From the NCBI GenBank assembly GCA_015227615.1, contig JAALGZ010000020.1, positions 124,001 through 188,000 on the forward strand: a DNA stretch of 64,000 nt, written 5' to 3'. The notes below the pieces were generated by a model. The model saw only the letters and a list, made by a program, of their open reading frames with translations, was not told the DNA's origin and made no database searches. Shown in pieces: positions 1 to 10,747 of the stretch. How positions within the stretch are numbered: position 1 is the first letter of the stretch; every line of letters starts with the position of its first letter. Origin of the DNA: Labyrinthula sp. Ha (taxonomy: Eukaryota; Sar; Bigyra; Labyrinthulida; Labyrinthulaceae). The translations under genes were made by a program, and so were the position numbers.

Positions 1-1485
1 TCTATTTGGAAGAGGTTTTCAGGGAGCGATGAGTATTCGGAGTCCAACAAGAGTAAAGCGTACTTCTCAGGATTTGAACTGAGCAGAGTCTTGAGTGCGT
101 ATGGAGTGTTATTTGCATCTTTAGAACAGAAATTTTCTTGGTTCTCACCGTTTGAATCTATCTTTCTCTTAATACTTACCGCAACAGTTGTTTTATTAAG
201 GGAAAATCCTCTCTTGGCCGGTGATATTGACATTATAGAGGCTGAGCAAGGGAAAAAACAGTTGCTTGGTGCAATTGTTCTTATTATTCTTTATTCTTCG
301 ATAGTACTCAGAATTGATCCTTTTATATCAAGAGAACTGACTAAAGTCAAAAGATTATCGGTTGTATCTACTCTCTTGACATATGTGTTTGCAGCTTTTA
401 TTGGAACTGGGCTTCAAAATAAAGTCTTAGGCACGCTCACAGTACTCGTTAATGTTGTTTTTGTTTTAAACGCGTTTTACCTGGGCTTGAATATCTTTTC
501 TGTAGAAAATGAATCCAGGGTCGCCTACCTTTTACAGAAACCCTTGATGTTCTTACAATGTTCTACCCGTGAGGAGTTTGGTGAAAAAAAACTTTACATG
601 TATCTGAAGTCAACCAAGAAGCCGCAACATTATCTTACCGATGTCAAGGAAAACACTTATCACCATGGTTCGGCTTTTCATGGAACTAGCCAAACAGCAT
701 ATACGAACTATTTTGCCCAAACGGGTCCAGGACATACAACGGATCAACATGGCAATTCGAGTGGTAGTGAAAGTGTTGCTGATGACGCAAACCCAGAAAC
801 CAACTTTACTTCTGCCTCAAATGCAGTTATGCTTGAACAAAATTTAAAAAACCTGCTTCCAGAATATGCTAACAAGGATAGTGCTGAAATGCAACCTGGT
901 AGTGAGGAATCCGTATTAAACCCAGGCAGCAAGAAAACTGGATCAGAAGACGTGGTGAGCTTAGCAGGAACTGAGGTGACTACATTTACACAGGCAGGGC
1001 CTGTTCTTGGTGCTGGTGAACTTATTCAAGGGGATGCCGTCGAAATAGTGAATCTGAAGAAGAATGCATACTTCAATGGAAAGATTGCGACCTTTCACCA
1101 ATACATGGAAGCAGAACCTGGTCGACCACCAAAAATTGAGGTGAGGTTAGATGATGGAACAGTCTTAAGATTAAAACATAGGAATATAAGAGCGCTCCAG
1201 GAAAAAATGATTCCTCCAAAAGAACAAGAGGCTCCAGAAGAATCGACTGTGGATATTGATGATACCAAGAGTGTGGTAAGTAGTTACTCTACCGCCTCTG
1301 GTTTAGAGGTGACATTTCAGATTGGGGATCGAATTAGAGTGAAGAAAAGAACAAAAGGTAAAATTGCCGAGTTCAGTGATAAAGAGGGTGTAATTGTAGA
1401 AGTTCATGATAATGGGAAGTGTGATGTTGAACTTGAAGGAAGTCTTACGTTGCGTTTGCGTAGTAGACATCTTAGGAAGATCTAG
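1..1485 (+). CDS. C-terminal part of a multi-pass membrane protein with two Tudor/SH3-like repeats (partial, enters from left edge)
   Basis: The frame is open from base 1, so the gene begins outside the window and no start codon can be assigned; TAG ends it at 1483-1485. The visible N-terminal half has about four hydrophobic segments at roughly 150-195, 255-320, 360-420 and 430-505. A hydrophilic, Ser/Thr/Asn-rich linker follows at roughly 600-1010. The C-terminus carries two related modules at about 1021-1197 and 1312-1482, each starting Gly-Asp-x-(Val/Ile) and ending in Leu-Arg-Leu-(Lys/Arg)...Arg. This is the pattern of small Tudor/KOW/SH3-like beta-barrels ('G-K-I' and 'D-G-T-V-L' in the first, 'G-V-I-V-E-V' in the second). 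A membrane protein with cytoplasmic Tudor-like tails is inferred; the parent family is not identifiable from this end alone. Confidence 0.75.
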   Translation, partial: SIWKRFSGSDEYSESNKSKAYFSGFELSRVLSAYGVLFASLEQKFSWFSPFESIFLLILTATVVLLRENPLLAGDIDIIEAEQGKKQLLGAIVLIILYSSIVLRIDPFISRELTKVKRLSVVSTLLTYVFAAFIGTGLQNKVLGTLTVLVNVVFVLNAFYLGLNIFSVENESRVAYLLQKPLMFLQCSTREEFGEKKLYMYLKSTKKPQHYLTDVKENTYHHGSAFHGTSQTAYTNYFAQTGPGHTTDQHGNSSGSESVADDANPETNFTSASNAVMLEQNLKNLLPEYANKDSAEMQPGSEESVLNPGSKKTGSEDVVSLAGTEVTTFTQAGPVLGAGELIQGDAVEIVNLKKNAYFNGKIATFHQYMEAEPGRPPKIEVRLDDGTVLRLKHRNIRALQEKMIPPKEQEAPEESTVDIDDTKSVVSSYSTASGLEVTFQIGDRIRVKKRTKGKIAEFSDKEGVIVEVHDNGKCDVELEGSLTLRLRSRHLRKI

Positions 1486-2204
1486 GCTTCTAAGTACATG
1501 AACCCCTTTGCGTAATTTGTTTTCTCTTTTGACACTGGTAAATAGTTTCCTCAAAATAATTGGTGCGAATCTTTCAAAATACCTCGCATCGTTTCACCAG
1601 GGGAAGTATAGTAATTGACTGCAAAAAGGTTGGCAATAACTGCCCCAAATACTTCTTACGTTCCAACTTAAAACAGGGTACAGTTTTTCAAGTTTCAAGG
1701 AAGCCTTGAAGCAAAAATTTGCTGAAACTGCTCCTGTTATGAAATAAGCCCTGTGTCAAATGTTAATACTGAATGCAGCGAACAATTCTTGAAGAAAACG
1801 CAATACTTCAACACAGCTGAAGGTCTGTAAATATATATCACTTCACAGGGCGTATAGCACTTCCAGGTTCCTTTTACTATACATTTACTTCTTGTGTAAA
1901 ACCAGTCGTTTACACTCTGTTATTCTTGTTTTACGCAGACGCTTCCAAAGTGTTGTTGCTTTGAGACATGGGCACTGGAACACTTGTATAGTAAATAAAA
2001 CGCAATACAAATAAATGAGTAAAATATGTAATAGAAAAGTGATTTTACACATTTTCTGGGTTTTTATATCCAGTATGGGAGGATTCATGTTCAAAACTAA
2101 CAAAGAACTGGATTAATAGAATAGCCTATTTAACAACAGTAGATTATAAGCGGGTAAAAGTGTGAACACAAGAAAACAAAATTAATTAAAAACAAAAAAA
2201 AAGT
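1486..2204. other. Intergenic DNA, no gene seen
   Basis: AT-rich spacer between the partial membrane protein and the LRR-like gene. Reading frames here are short and unconvincing. An A-rich stretch (about 2175-2202) lies directly before the next start codon. I see no RNA gene or repeat. Confidence 0.6.
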
Positions 2205-3278
2205 ATGAAGTTGTTAAACAGTGTTCTGTATTTTCTGGTTGTGGTTTCAAGCTGTATGGCTGAAGGAAATCTGTCAAGAAATGGGATGGAACCCAAAAGG
2301 GATCTTCAAGCTGACATATTCTTTTGTCAGAGGAATAGTAGCTCTCCGGACCCAGGCTTAGCTGTAAGATCAGCTAGATTGATAGGAACACATATTTTAG
2401 AACTTTCAGATGTGAAAATCAGTTGCTTTTCGACAGGTATACTTTCACAAAGTGAACTGGACCTAACTCAAGTGGAAACTCTCAGGTTTGTCAATGTAAC
2501 CATGACCACCATTAATCCAAATGCTCTAACAGAATCTATTGGATCTCCATTAAAAGAATTTGAGATGATTAATTCTACAATTTTGTATCTAAATTCTCAG
2601 GAAAATTACTTTGATAAGGTAACGATCATGAATTCTGAAGTTGGATTCTTCCCTCCTTCGCTGTTAGTACATGACCTATACCTGCAAGAAATGAAAAATT
2701 TTTCCGTAAATGAAAATACAATTCAATTTTTATCCAGCTCAACTAAGAGACGTCTGATTATGACAGGATTTTTCAACGATGAAATGATTTATAATCTTTC
2801 CTCTCATCTAGAAGATAGTGAACTAACCATTATGTTGGGCAACAATAGAAGCAATGAAGCAGCGATACTAGATATCTCTGACGGAAGTTTGACAAATATA
2901 CCTGAAAACTTATTTTCCTCTGATAAAATAAAGTTTGCCTCTAAAAGAGTAAAGTTATACCTTTCGAACAATGTTAACTTGACTCATTTCGGTTCAAATG
3001 TATTTTCGGGGAATGAAAGATCAAGAGTATCACTTAAACTAAGTGGTTGTAAAAGCCTAGAAAAGCTTCCAATGGCAGTAAAGGAGCTAAATTTAGAAAG
3101 TTTTTCGATAGCAGAAACCTCCATAGAGGATTTTGAAGGGTTCGATTTTTCCAAGTTTGACAAGCTGGACATTATTGTTTTAGAGGGTGCTCCAGTACAA
3201 CCTCGTTGCAGAAAGCTAAGACAATTCAGGGAGAAGTATGGAATTAGAAACAAGGTTAAAATAATTTCTTGCTTGTAA
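2205..3278 (+). CDS. Secreted LRR-like glycoprotein
   Basis: The 357-residue product starts with a signal peptide (M-K-L-L-N-S-V-L-Y-F-L-V-V-V-S-S, cleavage likely after Ala19). The rest has irregular leucine-rich spacing, clearest between residues about 225 and 325, with motifs such as 'L-T-N-I-P-E-N-L-F', 'L-Y-L-S-N-N-V-N-L' and 'L-K-L-S-G-C-K-S-L'. These resemble LRR or receptor-L-type repeats. Many N-x-S/T sites (N-L-S, N-S-S, N-V-T, N-S-T, N-F-S, N-R-S, N-L-T) suggest an extracellular glycoprotein. There is no C-terminal membrane anchor. The last 25 residues are basic and end in Cys-Leu. It stands alone, with about 720 bp free upstream and more than 4 kb of gene-free DNA downstream. Function is unknown; adhesion or recognition is a guess from the fold. 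Confidence 0.75.
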   Translation: MKLLNSVLYFLVVVSSCMAEGNLSRNGMEPKRDLQADIFFCQRNSSSPDPGLAVRSARLIGTHILELSDVKISCFSTGILSQSELDLTQVETLRFVNVTMTTINPNALTESIGSPLKEFEMINSTILYLNSQENYFDKVTIMNSEVGFFPPSLLVHDLYLQEMKNFSVNENTIQFLSSSTKRRLIMTGFFNDEMIYNLSSHLEDSELTIMLGNNRSNEAAILDISDGSLTNIPENLFSSDKIKFASKRVKLYLSNNVNLTHFGSNVFSGNERSRVSLKLSGCKSLEKLPMAVKELNLESFSIAETSIEDFEGFDFSKFDKLDIIVLEGAPVQPRCRKLRQFREKYGIRNKVKIISCL

Positions 3279-6200
3279 GGAGGTAACCTTAAGATGTATA
3301 AAATGTAAAGTTTAGCATAAGGTTTTTAATTTTCTATATCAGGCCTTATTGTAATCCCATCCGCTTTTCAAATTTCTTTGTACTTCCTGCTGCTTATACT
3401 ACGTATTACAAAAGAAATATTCACACCTTCGAAGATTTATTTATGTCTTGTGGTATATCGCTTATAGAGATACGTTCTTGATATTACTGGCTACCACCCT
3501 CCAGACGTAACTCACTTCTTGCATCAAGAACCATTGAAGAATACAAAACCTGAAAGAATCACTAATATAGAGATGTTGAGTCATTTTGCTTTCATTAGAG
3601 CACTTGGAAGTAAAGTTTTATTACTATAGCAAGCATCGAATCTGTGTATTATTGAAATATTCGTTTGAACTTATGGTTAAACTTGTTATTATTATATAGT
3701 AGAAAAATTTTTGTATGGATAGTTAGACTCATAATCGGAACACAACGAGGATGACTAATAATAGTTTCATCAAGTAAAAAATATAAGAATGTCTCATGTA
3801 GAAGAACTGAAAATACCCACCTTTGTGTATTACTAGAACTCAAGTGATTACAAATTTTATGTGCCCCATTAAATTGTTAGTGAAAAGAATCAATAGGTTT
3901 CTTGAGTTCTTAAAGCTGAAAATTATATTATAACCCTAATTTGTTAAAGGAAGACCACATTATGAGCAAATCTACATTTGGGTTTATGATGGTGTAGATC
4001 AAATTGTGATCAACTTTGGAAAATTTTTATGAGTTGATGTGCCTAAATGCAAAGTACACCTATTCTGGTTGCATTCTTTCTTCATGTTACAATATCAGGC
4101 TCTTGATCCATACTATATGAATTATCATCAAACGAAACTGAAACATTCCGGTTGAAATATTCAATTAAAGAAAGCAATATGAATTATTATTGGCTTCTTG
4201 GCAGATTTACAGAACGGAGTACTGCTTCACTCTCTGTCTGTTTTCAAAAATAGCAGTTTCATCTCCTATTTATAGGTGATACGTGAAATTTTTTAGCTAA
4301 CTCTGTAAGACTAGACCCATTCAATATATTCTTGTCGTATAAAAGAAAGTATTTGTCTCAGTTTGTGATGTAACTTATGCTTAGAAAATCTTTTATAGCA
4401 TATAAGTAAAGTCTTTTAACTTGTAGCATTCGCTAAGAGATTTCGGTTCTACGGTTTGTTGCTCTCGATAATAGGGTAGAGGATATGGTCACATCGGTTT
4501 CTGCTTGCACCATTCAAAACAGTCATGCTGTAAAATTTGTTGGTATCATCCCACATATTAAAGCAAGAAAGATAACAAAAATTGAATTGACATTGTTGCA
4601 CCCACTCACAGAGAGTGGTAATAATTAGTTATTAAAAAAGTTGACTACGGATAGAAGAAAGCCAGAGTGCACTTCCTTGAATTATGAAGACTTTGGTCAA
4701 CTTCCAAAGAAAAATGCTAGAAACAAGACAGAATTTTCTTAATATACTCGAGGTTTTAATTAGTTAACGGAGATACATTTTTTTATGTAGGACTCATTGG
4801 ATCATTAACTAAGTGCAAACTTTGTCCTAATTCTACCAGAATACATTGTTTCGCTCAGAAAGTAACTAAGAGAACATATCCAGAGAAGAATAGGTTTAAG
4901 AAATTCACTTTTGGAAGTGGTTGTTAATGCTATAGATGAGATTTATCTTTGTTAATTTTCAATAATGACCATGTATGATATTTGTATCAATTCTAACCCA
5001 GAGAAATTATATTCAACAAGTTGCCTCTACTAATATGCAACGTTATATTTCAAAGATAAAAATAACCGATGTTGATTTCATATGTATAAAGACAGCAAAT
5101 ATAAAATATATTTAAACCGATCTTTTTGTTGTATCCAGCGTTTAGAAGCCAAGAATCAAAGCTGATCATGCTAGATGAGGGTTAACCAAAAGTTTAAGTA
5201 AGCAACGAAGAAGTTTTTAGTTGAAGCTGCAAAAACATTAAAAAGCTCTCATGTGCTATAATGCACTTCATATGAATTCACAAGAAAAAGTATATAACGC
5301 TTTGAGGCAGAGTTAACTTAGCAACAGTAATCTAGGCTCATTATCATACAGCTTTGTAAGAACCTGTTTCCTAATTATCCTGTGCATACGCTAAAATAAA
5401 GAACTCACTTCATTAAAGATGTTTCTTAAACCTCCTACTTTAGTCACTCAATTCATGCTATGGGGTAAAATGGTGAAGAATCTCGTATAAATGTGAAAGC
5501 ACTTTAACAAACAAGTACGCACTTCCACATGAAAATTTATTTTACAAAGCAAGTTACGTCTCAGAGGGGCATGTAGGCACTCTGCAAATGGAGCAAATAA
5601 TAACTGACACTGAGTTCGATGTATTTTCAGCTGATTCACAAGTCTAAACGATATATTTTTGATCATGTTGAAATTTATCGCCATCTCTGGCCAGTAATTA
5701 ATTACACTTGATACTCTCATACCCTCCTCAGCAAGCTAATACTCTGGATCTCCATGGAGCAAATTCTGCTAAACTGAAAAAGGTACAAATCAAGACCACT
5801 AGAGAAAATGAGCAATTTTATCATTTCATCTAGCATTGGTTTATTTTTAGAATTTCCATAATTCCCCAAAAAAGCATACAACTAGTGCTTGCAGGGCCTC
5901 CAAGCCCAAGTGATGACCTGGCACTAGTGTGATAAGGATTTCCTTTTTTGTTGTGAATATTTTACATGTTTCATTTAAGTGCTGTTTCTTCACAGGTAGT
6001 TGCAAACCGATTCCACATTATGTTGTTTTGGACTGTATATGGGAGCTCCGGTATAACAAAAGCCGCTACCTGAAATTTCCAAAAAAAATAAGAGGAGTGA
6101 TAAAAAAATCATATCAGAAAAGACTATGAAAATAGGAATAGATCCAGTGTGAGCTCAAATTAGATAGCACCTGGGTTCTTAAAAACCTGCTGTATCGAAC

Positions 6201-6575
6201 CCCAACATCCCTGGAAATCAAGTCTTGACTTTAATCCATGTTAACTCTATTTGGAAAACGTATGTTGTATGTCAGTCCAAATCCCACACTTCCAATGGCT
6301 CAACATTGTATTTTATCTTAAACTGACACAGGCAAAGAAAACATTTGCGGATTCTAGGACTTTTTTTCTTGAGTTCTGCTCAATAATAACTCTTTCTTCA
6401 AGGACGATGTGTCCGATTTAGCTCCTTTAAAACCGAGGATAGCACGGTATGAAACCTAATTAAAAAAGCTTTACTGTCGCGTTCCATGGGAGCAATGGAA
6501 TAAGCAGATTATTTTATCTACACCTTTATTTTCTGCACAAGAGTTATTTTATTTCAACTATCTAAAATCAACGAA
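3279..6575. other. Gene-poor AT-rich stretch
   Basis: About 3.3 kb with only short, unconserved-looking frames on both strands. The longest (about 5448-5720 minus, 5929-6129 plus) show no domain, signal or repeat I can recognise. I see no tRNA, rRNA or mobile-element terminus here. Confidence 0.6.
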
Positions 6576-6660
6576 TAAGATTTTTTGACTCCCGAGTCAG
6601 ATACTCCAAATTTTAATTGGCCGAATTTTCAATTGCCCAAAATTATTTTTTGAAAAAAAC
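6576..6660 (-). repeat. Diverged second copy of the sequence into which the hAT element inserted
   Basis: The bases around 6580-6608 (A-rich, T6, then TGACTCCCGAGTCAGATACTCC) match, in reverse orientation, the DNA flanking the hAT element at 7440-7467 and 9673-9692. The match continues more weakly past it (ATTGG..C, then ..CCCAAAA). It includes the near-palindrome TGACTCC(C/G)GAGTCA. The host sequence of the hAT insertion is therefore itself a dispersed repeat. Confidence 0.6.
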
Positions 6661-6760
6661 AAACCAACAAAATCTAGATAAGAAATTTGAAATCATTACA
6701 GCTCCATAATAAAAGACATGACAGAACAAAGCTAGAACCCAGAAAAAACCATATTTTTAA

Positions 6761-6820
6761 AGATTGAACAAGATTATACAAGATTGAACAAGATTATACA
6801 AGATTGAACAAGATGTTACA
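6761..6820 (+). repeat. Three tandem copies of a 20-bp unit
   Basis: The unit AGATTGAACAAGATTATACA is repeated exactly at 6761-6780 and 6781-6800, and with two changes at 6801-6820. A trailing AGAT suggests a decayed fourth unit. It is a simple minisatellite in non-coding DNA upstream of the hAT element. Confidence 0.9.
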
Positions 6821-7459
6821 AGATTTAGTGCTGCTCGGACAAATCCTCTATTTTCAACACTCTAAGGTAAAAGTCAAGATCCAGGATTTTTGGAAAGAAA
6901 GGGATGAGGCTCAAGGATGCATGTTTCAAGAAAAAAAGAAAGCTATTTTGGATAAATTAACTTGCACCTAGATTAGATGACGAATCCACTTAATTTTTAA
7001 ATTTTAATTTTAACAAAAATTTAAATCTTCCGAATTTCAGTTTTCAAAATTATTTGTCTAAAACTTCTATTTATGTCACTTCATATATTTACTTATGAAC
7101 ATCTACACATATTTTCAAATTTCTGTATTCAAGCTATGGAAAAAGATTTAAATCCATCCTCATCTTCATCGAGGGCCGAGTGGGGAGGGAGGGCTGAGTC
7201 ATGGGGCCATTTTTAAAGACGTGGGGAGCGTGAAAAGCTCCCCGCTACGCTAGGGTCAGGAAACTTCAGATTTTATTGTTTCTTAACTATTAATATTTAT
7301 TTGGTATCTTCTAGTACACTTCACTTTATTCCCAGCCCCCTCTCTTTTTTCTCTAAGTATTGGAAATTATTATTCTGCGCATCGATTATTCAAACGAAGT
7401 ATGATGAAAAAAGTTTTTGGGAAATCGATCTGACCAATGAGATCGCGAGGAGTATCTGA
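6821..7459. other. Non-coding DNA left of the hAT element, with a short GC-rich hairpin
   Basis: No gene is seen. The one notable item is a perfect 7-bp stem at 7223-7229 / 7237-7243 (GGGGAGC / GCTCCCC) with a 7-nt loop, in a locally GC-rich patch (7175-7260) that contrasts with the AT-rich surroundings. It may be a remnant of another transposon end. Confidence 0.45.
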
Positions 7460-7467
7460 CTCCGGAG
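7460..7467. repeat. Left 8-bp target-site duplication of the hAT element
   Basis: CTCCGGAG directly precedes the left terminal repeat and recurs directly after the right one (9673-9680). Eight bp is the normal hAT duplication length. The sequence is a perfect palindrome, and with its flanks it makes the 14-bp palindrome TGACTCCGGAGTCA at the restored empty site. Confidence 0.92.
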
Positions 7468-9672
7468 CAGTGATGCTCAAATCTGGCAGCCCACTAATAT
7501 CCGATATCCTCAGTCCGACCACCATACGTCCCCACACGAAACTGTTAGTGGCCGGATGCGTGGAGAAATTGCTGCCGGGAGCCCATAAATTTTTCAAAAA
7601 AATTGACCTGTGTCCAATCCGGTCATTGTGAAACCGTTAAAATAACGGTTAAAAACCACAATTTCGGATAAAAATGAACACTGATTCGACAAAGTCTGCC
7701 GCAGAAATGATCCATGAGGCCGCTTCGGGACGAGATCAGAACCTTTTTGCAGTAATTAAACAGAATTTTGACGTTGAAAAAGCCGAATTTACAAGGAGAG
7801 AGTACGTATTTAAGCTTCCTTGCAAACATTGTCCAAGAAAGATGACTTGGTGGAGTAAGAAAGGCTATACTGGTCTCATGGAACACCTGAAAACGCACGT
7901 AGACGAAGAAAGTATCGAAAAACTAAAAGAAGAACATGCAAGAAAGCGTAGAAGAAAAAGCAATGATTTTATGGAGTTTAAGAACTCTGAAAAAAATGAT
8001 GCTTTCAAGAATTCTATCTGTAATTTTTTGCTTAACAGGAACATGCCCTTGAGCTGGTTGAGAGCCGAAGATTTTAAAAATATCAGGCTAGCTGATGACG
8101 TTGTAAGTGAAAACACGATGAGACTTTATATGAAGCGCATGGAACACCTTTTTATAGAGAAGATCAAACAAGAAGTGGATTTAGAACTATTTTGTTTAGT
8201 CATCGATGGTTGGGCTCACCAAGGTTACAGTTTTAATGGTGTTTATTTATGTTTTGACAAGATGAAGAAGATGACGTTTCGACTTCTTGGAGTGCTTCCT
8301 TTAGAAAAAGAAACCCAGAGAGCTAGTGACATTGTTCCTTTCCTGAAGAATTTGATGATTAAGTTTGGTCTTGATGAATCACTGCTGGTTGCTATTGTTG
8401 CCGACAACACAAACACGAACAAAAAAGTTTGCAGAGATCTTGGAACGCAGTTTGTGGGCTGTCTTAGCCATCGTGTGGCTCTAGGTGTTAGAGCATACAT
8501 CAGATCTCAACCAGAGTTATCAGAAACTTTAGACAAAGTGCAGTTGCTTTTTCGCAAGATCAAGAAGTCAAAGAAATTAACAGCAGCTCTTAGAAAATAT
8601 ACGGATAAAGTTGTTATTCTCCCAAATGTGACGCGTTGGAGTGGAAAATTTCTCATGATGAAAAGGTACCTTGAGATTTGGATGTTCTGTGCGCAGATTA
8701 AAGATGATGGAGTTAAAGATCTTATTCTGGATCAGGGTGGAGTAAGAACTCTGGAAAAACACCTTCCCTTTCTTGCTACCTGCGACCGGTACACAGTTCC
8801 TCTTCAAAATTCAAAGTTTAACCTTGGTCAAGGAAAGAAAGCTGTTGCAAATCTGTTAAGAGATGTCAATGATAATGATTCTTTGTTGAAGTACTTAGAA
8901 GATGATGCGGATATTTTGGCTGAGTTTGGTGCTTTTGAAACTGGAGTGTATAAAGTTTATTGGGAGGAAGAAGATAAGCTTGATGCAGTGGAAAGAACAG
9001 CTTTGTCCAGGTTAGAAACAGATGCTTCTGAAGAAGAAGCGAAGACTCCACCTGGTGATTCTGTGGCTGCAGAGGTTTTTTCTCAGAAAAGAAAAAGCAA
9101 AAAGAAGAGTATTTTCGCAGAGGTGAGGTTCATTCCGGCGACTTCGTGCAGTGTAGAAAGATTGTTTAGCCAGTACAAGCTGATTTTTAGTGACAAGAGA
9201 AATATGATGATGCCTGCAACTTTAAACAGACTTGCATTTTTGAAGATGAATAAAAGTGAGTTGATAGATCCCGAGATTTATGTTAAAATGAAAAAGAGAA
9301 TTTCAGGTTTCGATGAGAAGGAAAAAGAAGAAGAAGAAGAAGAGATAGTGGAACAGATCGATGAAGAGAATGAGGAAGAAGAAAGAGTAGATTTGACACT
9401 TGAGGGACTTTGCTCTTGTGACAGGGAGGTGCATAGCGATGACGAAGCTTAACCTTTAAGGGTTATAAATAAGTTTTATCTTTTCTTCATATAAATATAT
9501 ATAAAAGCAACGATATTGTGGAAAATTATTTTTGCGAGCGGTCGCGGGGACGCCGCAAATTTCCACCCCCCTCGCGTCCCCAGTATTTTTTTCTTATCGT
9601 TAAGCGTCCCCACAGATTTCCACCGAAATTCTTTACCCGTAAAAACCCGCAAAAAAATTTTGAGCATCACTG
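7468..9672 (+). mobile_element. Complete-looking hAT-superfamily DNA transposon
   Basis: The element is 2,205 bp and bounded by 14-bp terminal inverted repeats: CAGTGATGCTCAAA at 7468-7481 and its complement at 9659-9672. The CAG-TG start with a CTCAA core is typical of hAT ends. It is flanked by a perfect 8-bp target duplication. One uninterrupted transposase gene (7674-9452) fills it. The right sub-terminal region (about 9535-9660) is rich in GTCCCC / CGCGG motifs and much more GC-rich than the host DNA, probably holding transposase-binding sites. Intact ends, duplication and gene point to a recent, possibly autonomous copy. Confidence 0.92.
7674..9452 (+). CDS. hAT transposase with N-terminal BED zinc finger
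   Basis: The 592-residue product is of usual hAT length. A BED-type finger lies near residues 40-76 (Cys50, Cys53, His71, His75, with W-W and G-x-x-x-L-M-E-H-L-K). The RNase H-like core follows: L-V-I-D-G-W (Asp178), V-A-D-N (Asp244), then C-L-S-H (Cys263/His266, the C-x2-H motif of hAT) and T-R-W (320-322). Near the C-terminus (about 480-526) is the hAT dimerisation region, with 'R-F-I-P-A-T-S-C-S-V-E-R-L-F-S' and 'N-R-L-A-F-L-K'. The tail is very acidic (poly-Glu). It catalyses cut-and-paste transposition of its own element. No stop or frameshift is seen, so it may be active. The start is the first ATG after the sub-terminal region. Confidence 0.95.
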   Translation: MNTDSTKSAAEMIHEAASGRDQNLFAVIKQNFDVEKAEFTRREYVFKLPCKHCPRKMTWWSKKGYTGLMEHLKTHVDEESIEKLKEEHARKRRRKSNDFMEFKNSEKNDAFKNSICNFLLNRNMPLSWLRAEDFKNIRLADDVVSENTMRLYMKRMEHLFIEKIKQEVDLELFCLVIDGWAHQGYSFNGVYLCFDKMKKMTFRLLGVLPLEKETQRASDIVPFLKNLMIKFGLDESLLVAIVADNTNTNKKVCRDLGTQFVGCLSHRVALGVRAYIRSQPELSETLDKVQLLFRKIKKSKKLTAALRKYTDKVVILPNVTRWSGKFLMMKRYLEIWMFCAQIKDDGVKDLILDQGGVRTLEKHLPFLATCDRYTVPLQNSKFNLGQGKKAVANLLRDVNDNDSLLKYLEDDADILAEFGAFETGVYKVYWEEEDKLDAVERTALSRLETDASEEEAKTPPGDSVAAEVFSQKRKSKKKSIFAEVRFIPATSCSVERLFSQYKLIFSDKRNMMMPATLNRLAFLKMNKSELIDPEIYVKMKKRISGFDEKEKEEEEEEIVEQIDEENEEEERVDLTLEGLCSCDREVHSDDEA

Positions 9673-9680
9673 CTCCGGAG
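9673..9680. repeat. Right 8-bp target-site duplication of the hAT element
   Basis: CTCCGGAG directly follows the right terminal inverted repeat and is identical to 7460-7467. Confidence 0.92.
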
Positions 9681-9847
9681 TCAAAAAATCCTAGCCCTAA
9701 AATCAATATTTCCCGTGCAAATATAAAATGGGCCATGTAACCTCATGAAAGTCATCCGTTGAATTCGGAACAGTTTCCGCGAATCGATAAAGTCCATGTT
9801 TGATTGAATATGATATTCCAAGATTCCGCCAAGCTAAATCAACAACA

Positions 9848-10663
9848 ATGAAAACAGATAAAAACAATCGCCATATTATTCCTTTTCTTGTCATTTTTTC
9901 ATATCTATCTGTAATTTCTGCTGAGAACTGCCTCCCTCTAAGCACCTGTCTTCCTTCTCAAGCAGAGTGTAGAATATGCTTACCCACGGACCAGGACTGC
10001 ACCGAAGATGACTCGGTAGTGTTTTGTTCACCTTATGTCAACTATAATCACATGGAAAGCTCAGCTTCAAGTGGAAATATGTTTGAAGAGATGCCCACAA
10101 GCGCAAGATATGCCACGTGTAAAGATGCAGCACTGTCCAGAGTACCCGTATCGGTTAGGGAGGAACTGAGATCTTACAGTCAAGAAAACTTTTATAAGAA
10201 TTGTGTTCTTGGTGAGTATATGTGCTCAGATGGAACTTGTGAAGCAAAATCAAGTAGTTGTAGAGGTGGAGTTGCTCTTTATCCCCCATCTCACTCGAGT
10301 TGCGTGGAAGAAACTGGATATAAATCAGAATCATCAACTAAGTTGAAAACAGAGGAATTTAATTTTAGAAAAATGTCTGAGGAAGAATATAGCAAGTTTA
10401 AAGCTGATGAACAGGAAATGAAGTTTTCGTCGAAGAAATTGATGAAGTTTTGTACCTACTTTTATGAAATGGCTGTCTTAAAAGGAAAAGAAATGAGCAG
10501 TGGGCAACTTACTGACAAATACATAAAGTTTATCGATAGCTGCTTTCACGATTATAGAACGTACAGGGGTGAGAAACTGGTAGAAACTGTTGATCTTTTC
10601 TTTGATGGTGCTGGATCTATTGCGTTCGAAGACATCGATGCTTTTGAGTTACCTGTTTTATAA
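9848..10663 (+). CDS. Secreted cysteine-rich protein of unknown function
   Basis: The frame is open from an ATG at 9800. I prefer the ATG at 9848 because the following residues (M-K-T-D-K-N-N-R-H, then I-I-P-F-L-V-I-F-S-Y-L-S-V-I-S-A) form a standard signal peptide, giving 271 residues. The first third of the mature protein is cysteine-rich (C-L-P, T-C-L-P, E-C-R-I-C, D-C-T, F-C-S-P), followed by 'C-S-D-G-T-C-E-A-K-S-S-S-C-R'. This looks like a small disulphide-bonded extracellular module. The C-terminal half is charged and mostly helical, with two further paired Cys. The gene begins about 165 bp right of the hAT element and converges on the next gene 84 bp away. I do not recognise the family. 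Confidence 0.7.
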   Translation: MKTDKNNRHIIPFLVIFSYLSVISAENCLPLSTCLPSQAECRICLPTDQDCTEDDSVVFCSPYVNYNHMESSASSGNMFEEMPTSARYATCKDAALSRVPVSVREELRSYSQENFYKNCVLGEYMCSDGTCEAKSSSCRGGVALYPPSHSSCVEETGYKSESSTKLKTEEFNFRKMSEEEYSKFKADEQEMKFSSKKLMKFCTYFYEMAVLKGKEMSSGQLTDKYIKFIDSCFHDYRTYRGEKLVETVDLFFDGAGSIAFEDIDAFELPVL

Positions 10664-10747
10664 TTTCCTCGACAAAGTTTGGCTTAACATTTGAACAAAC
10701 TATTGCTTCCTTTTTCAGCTAACAGATGTTCAACTCAAACAAGTGTT

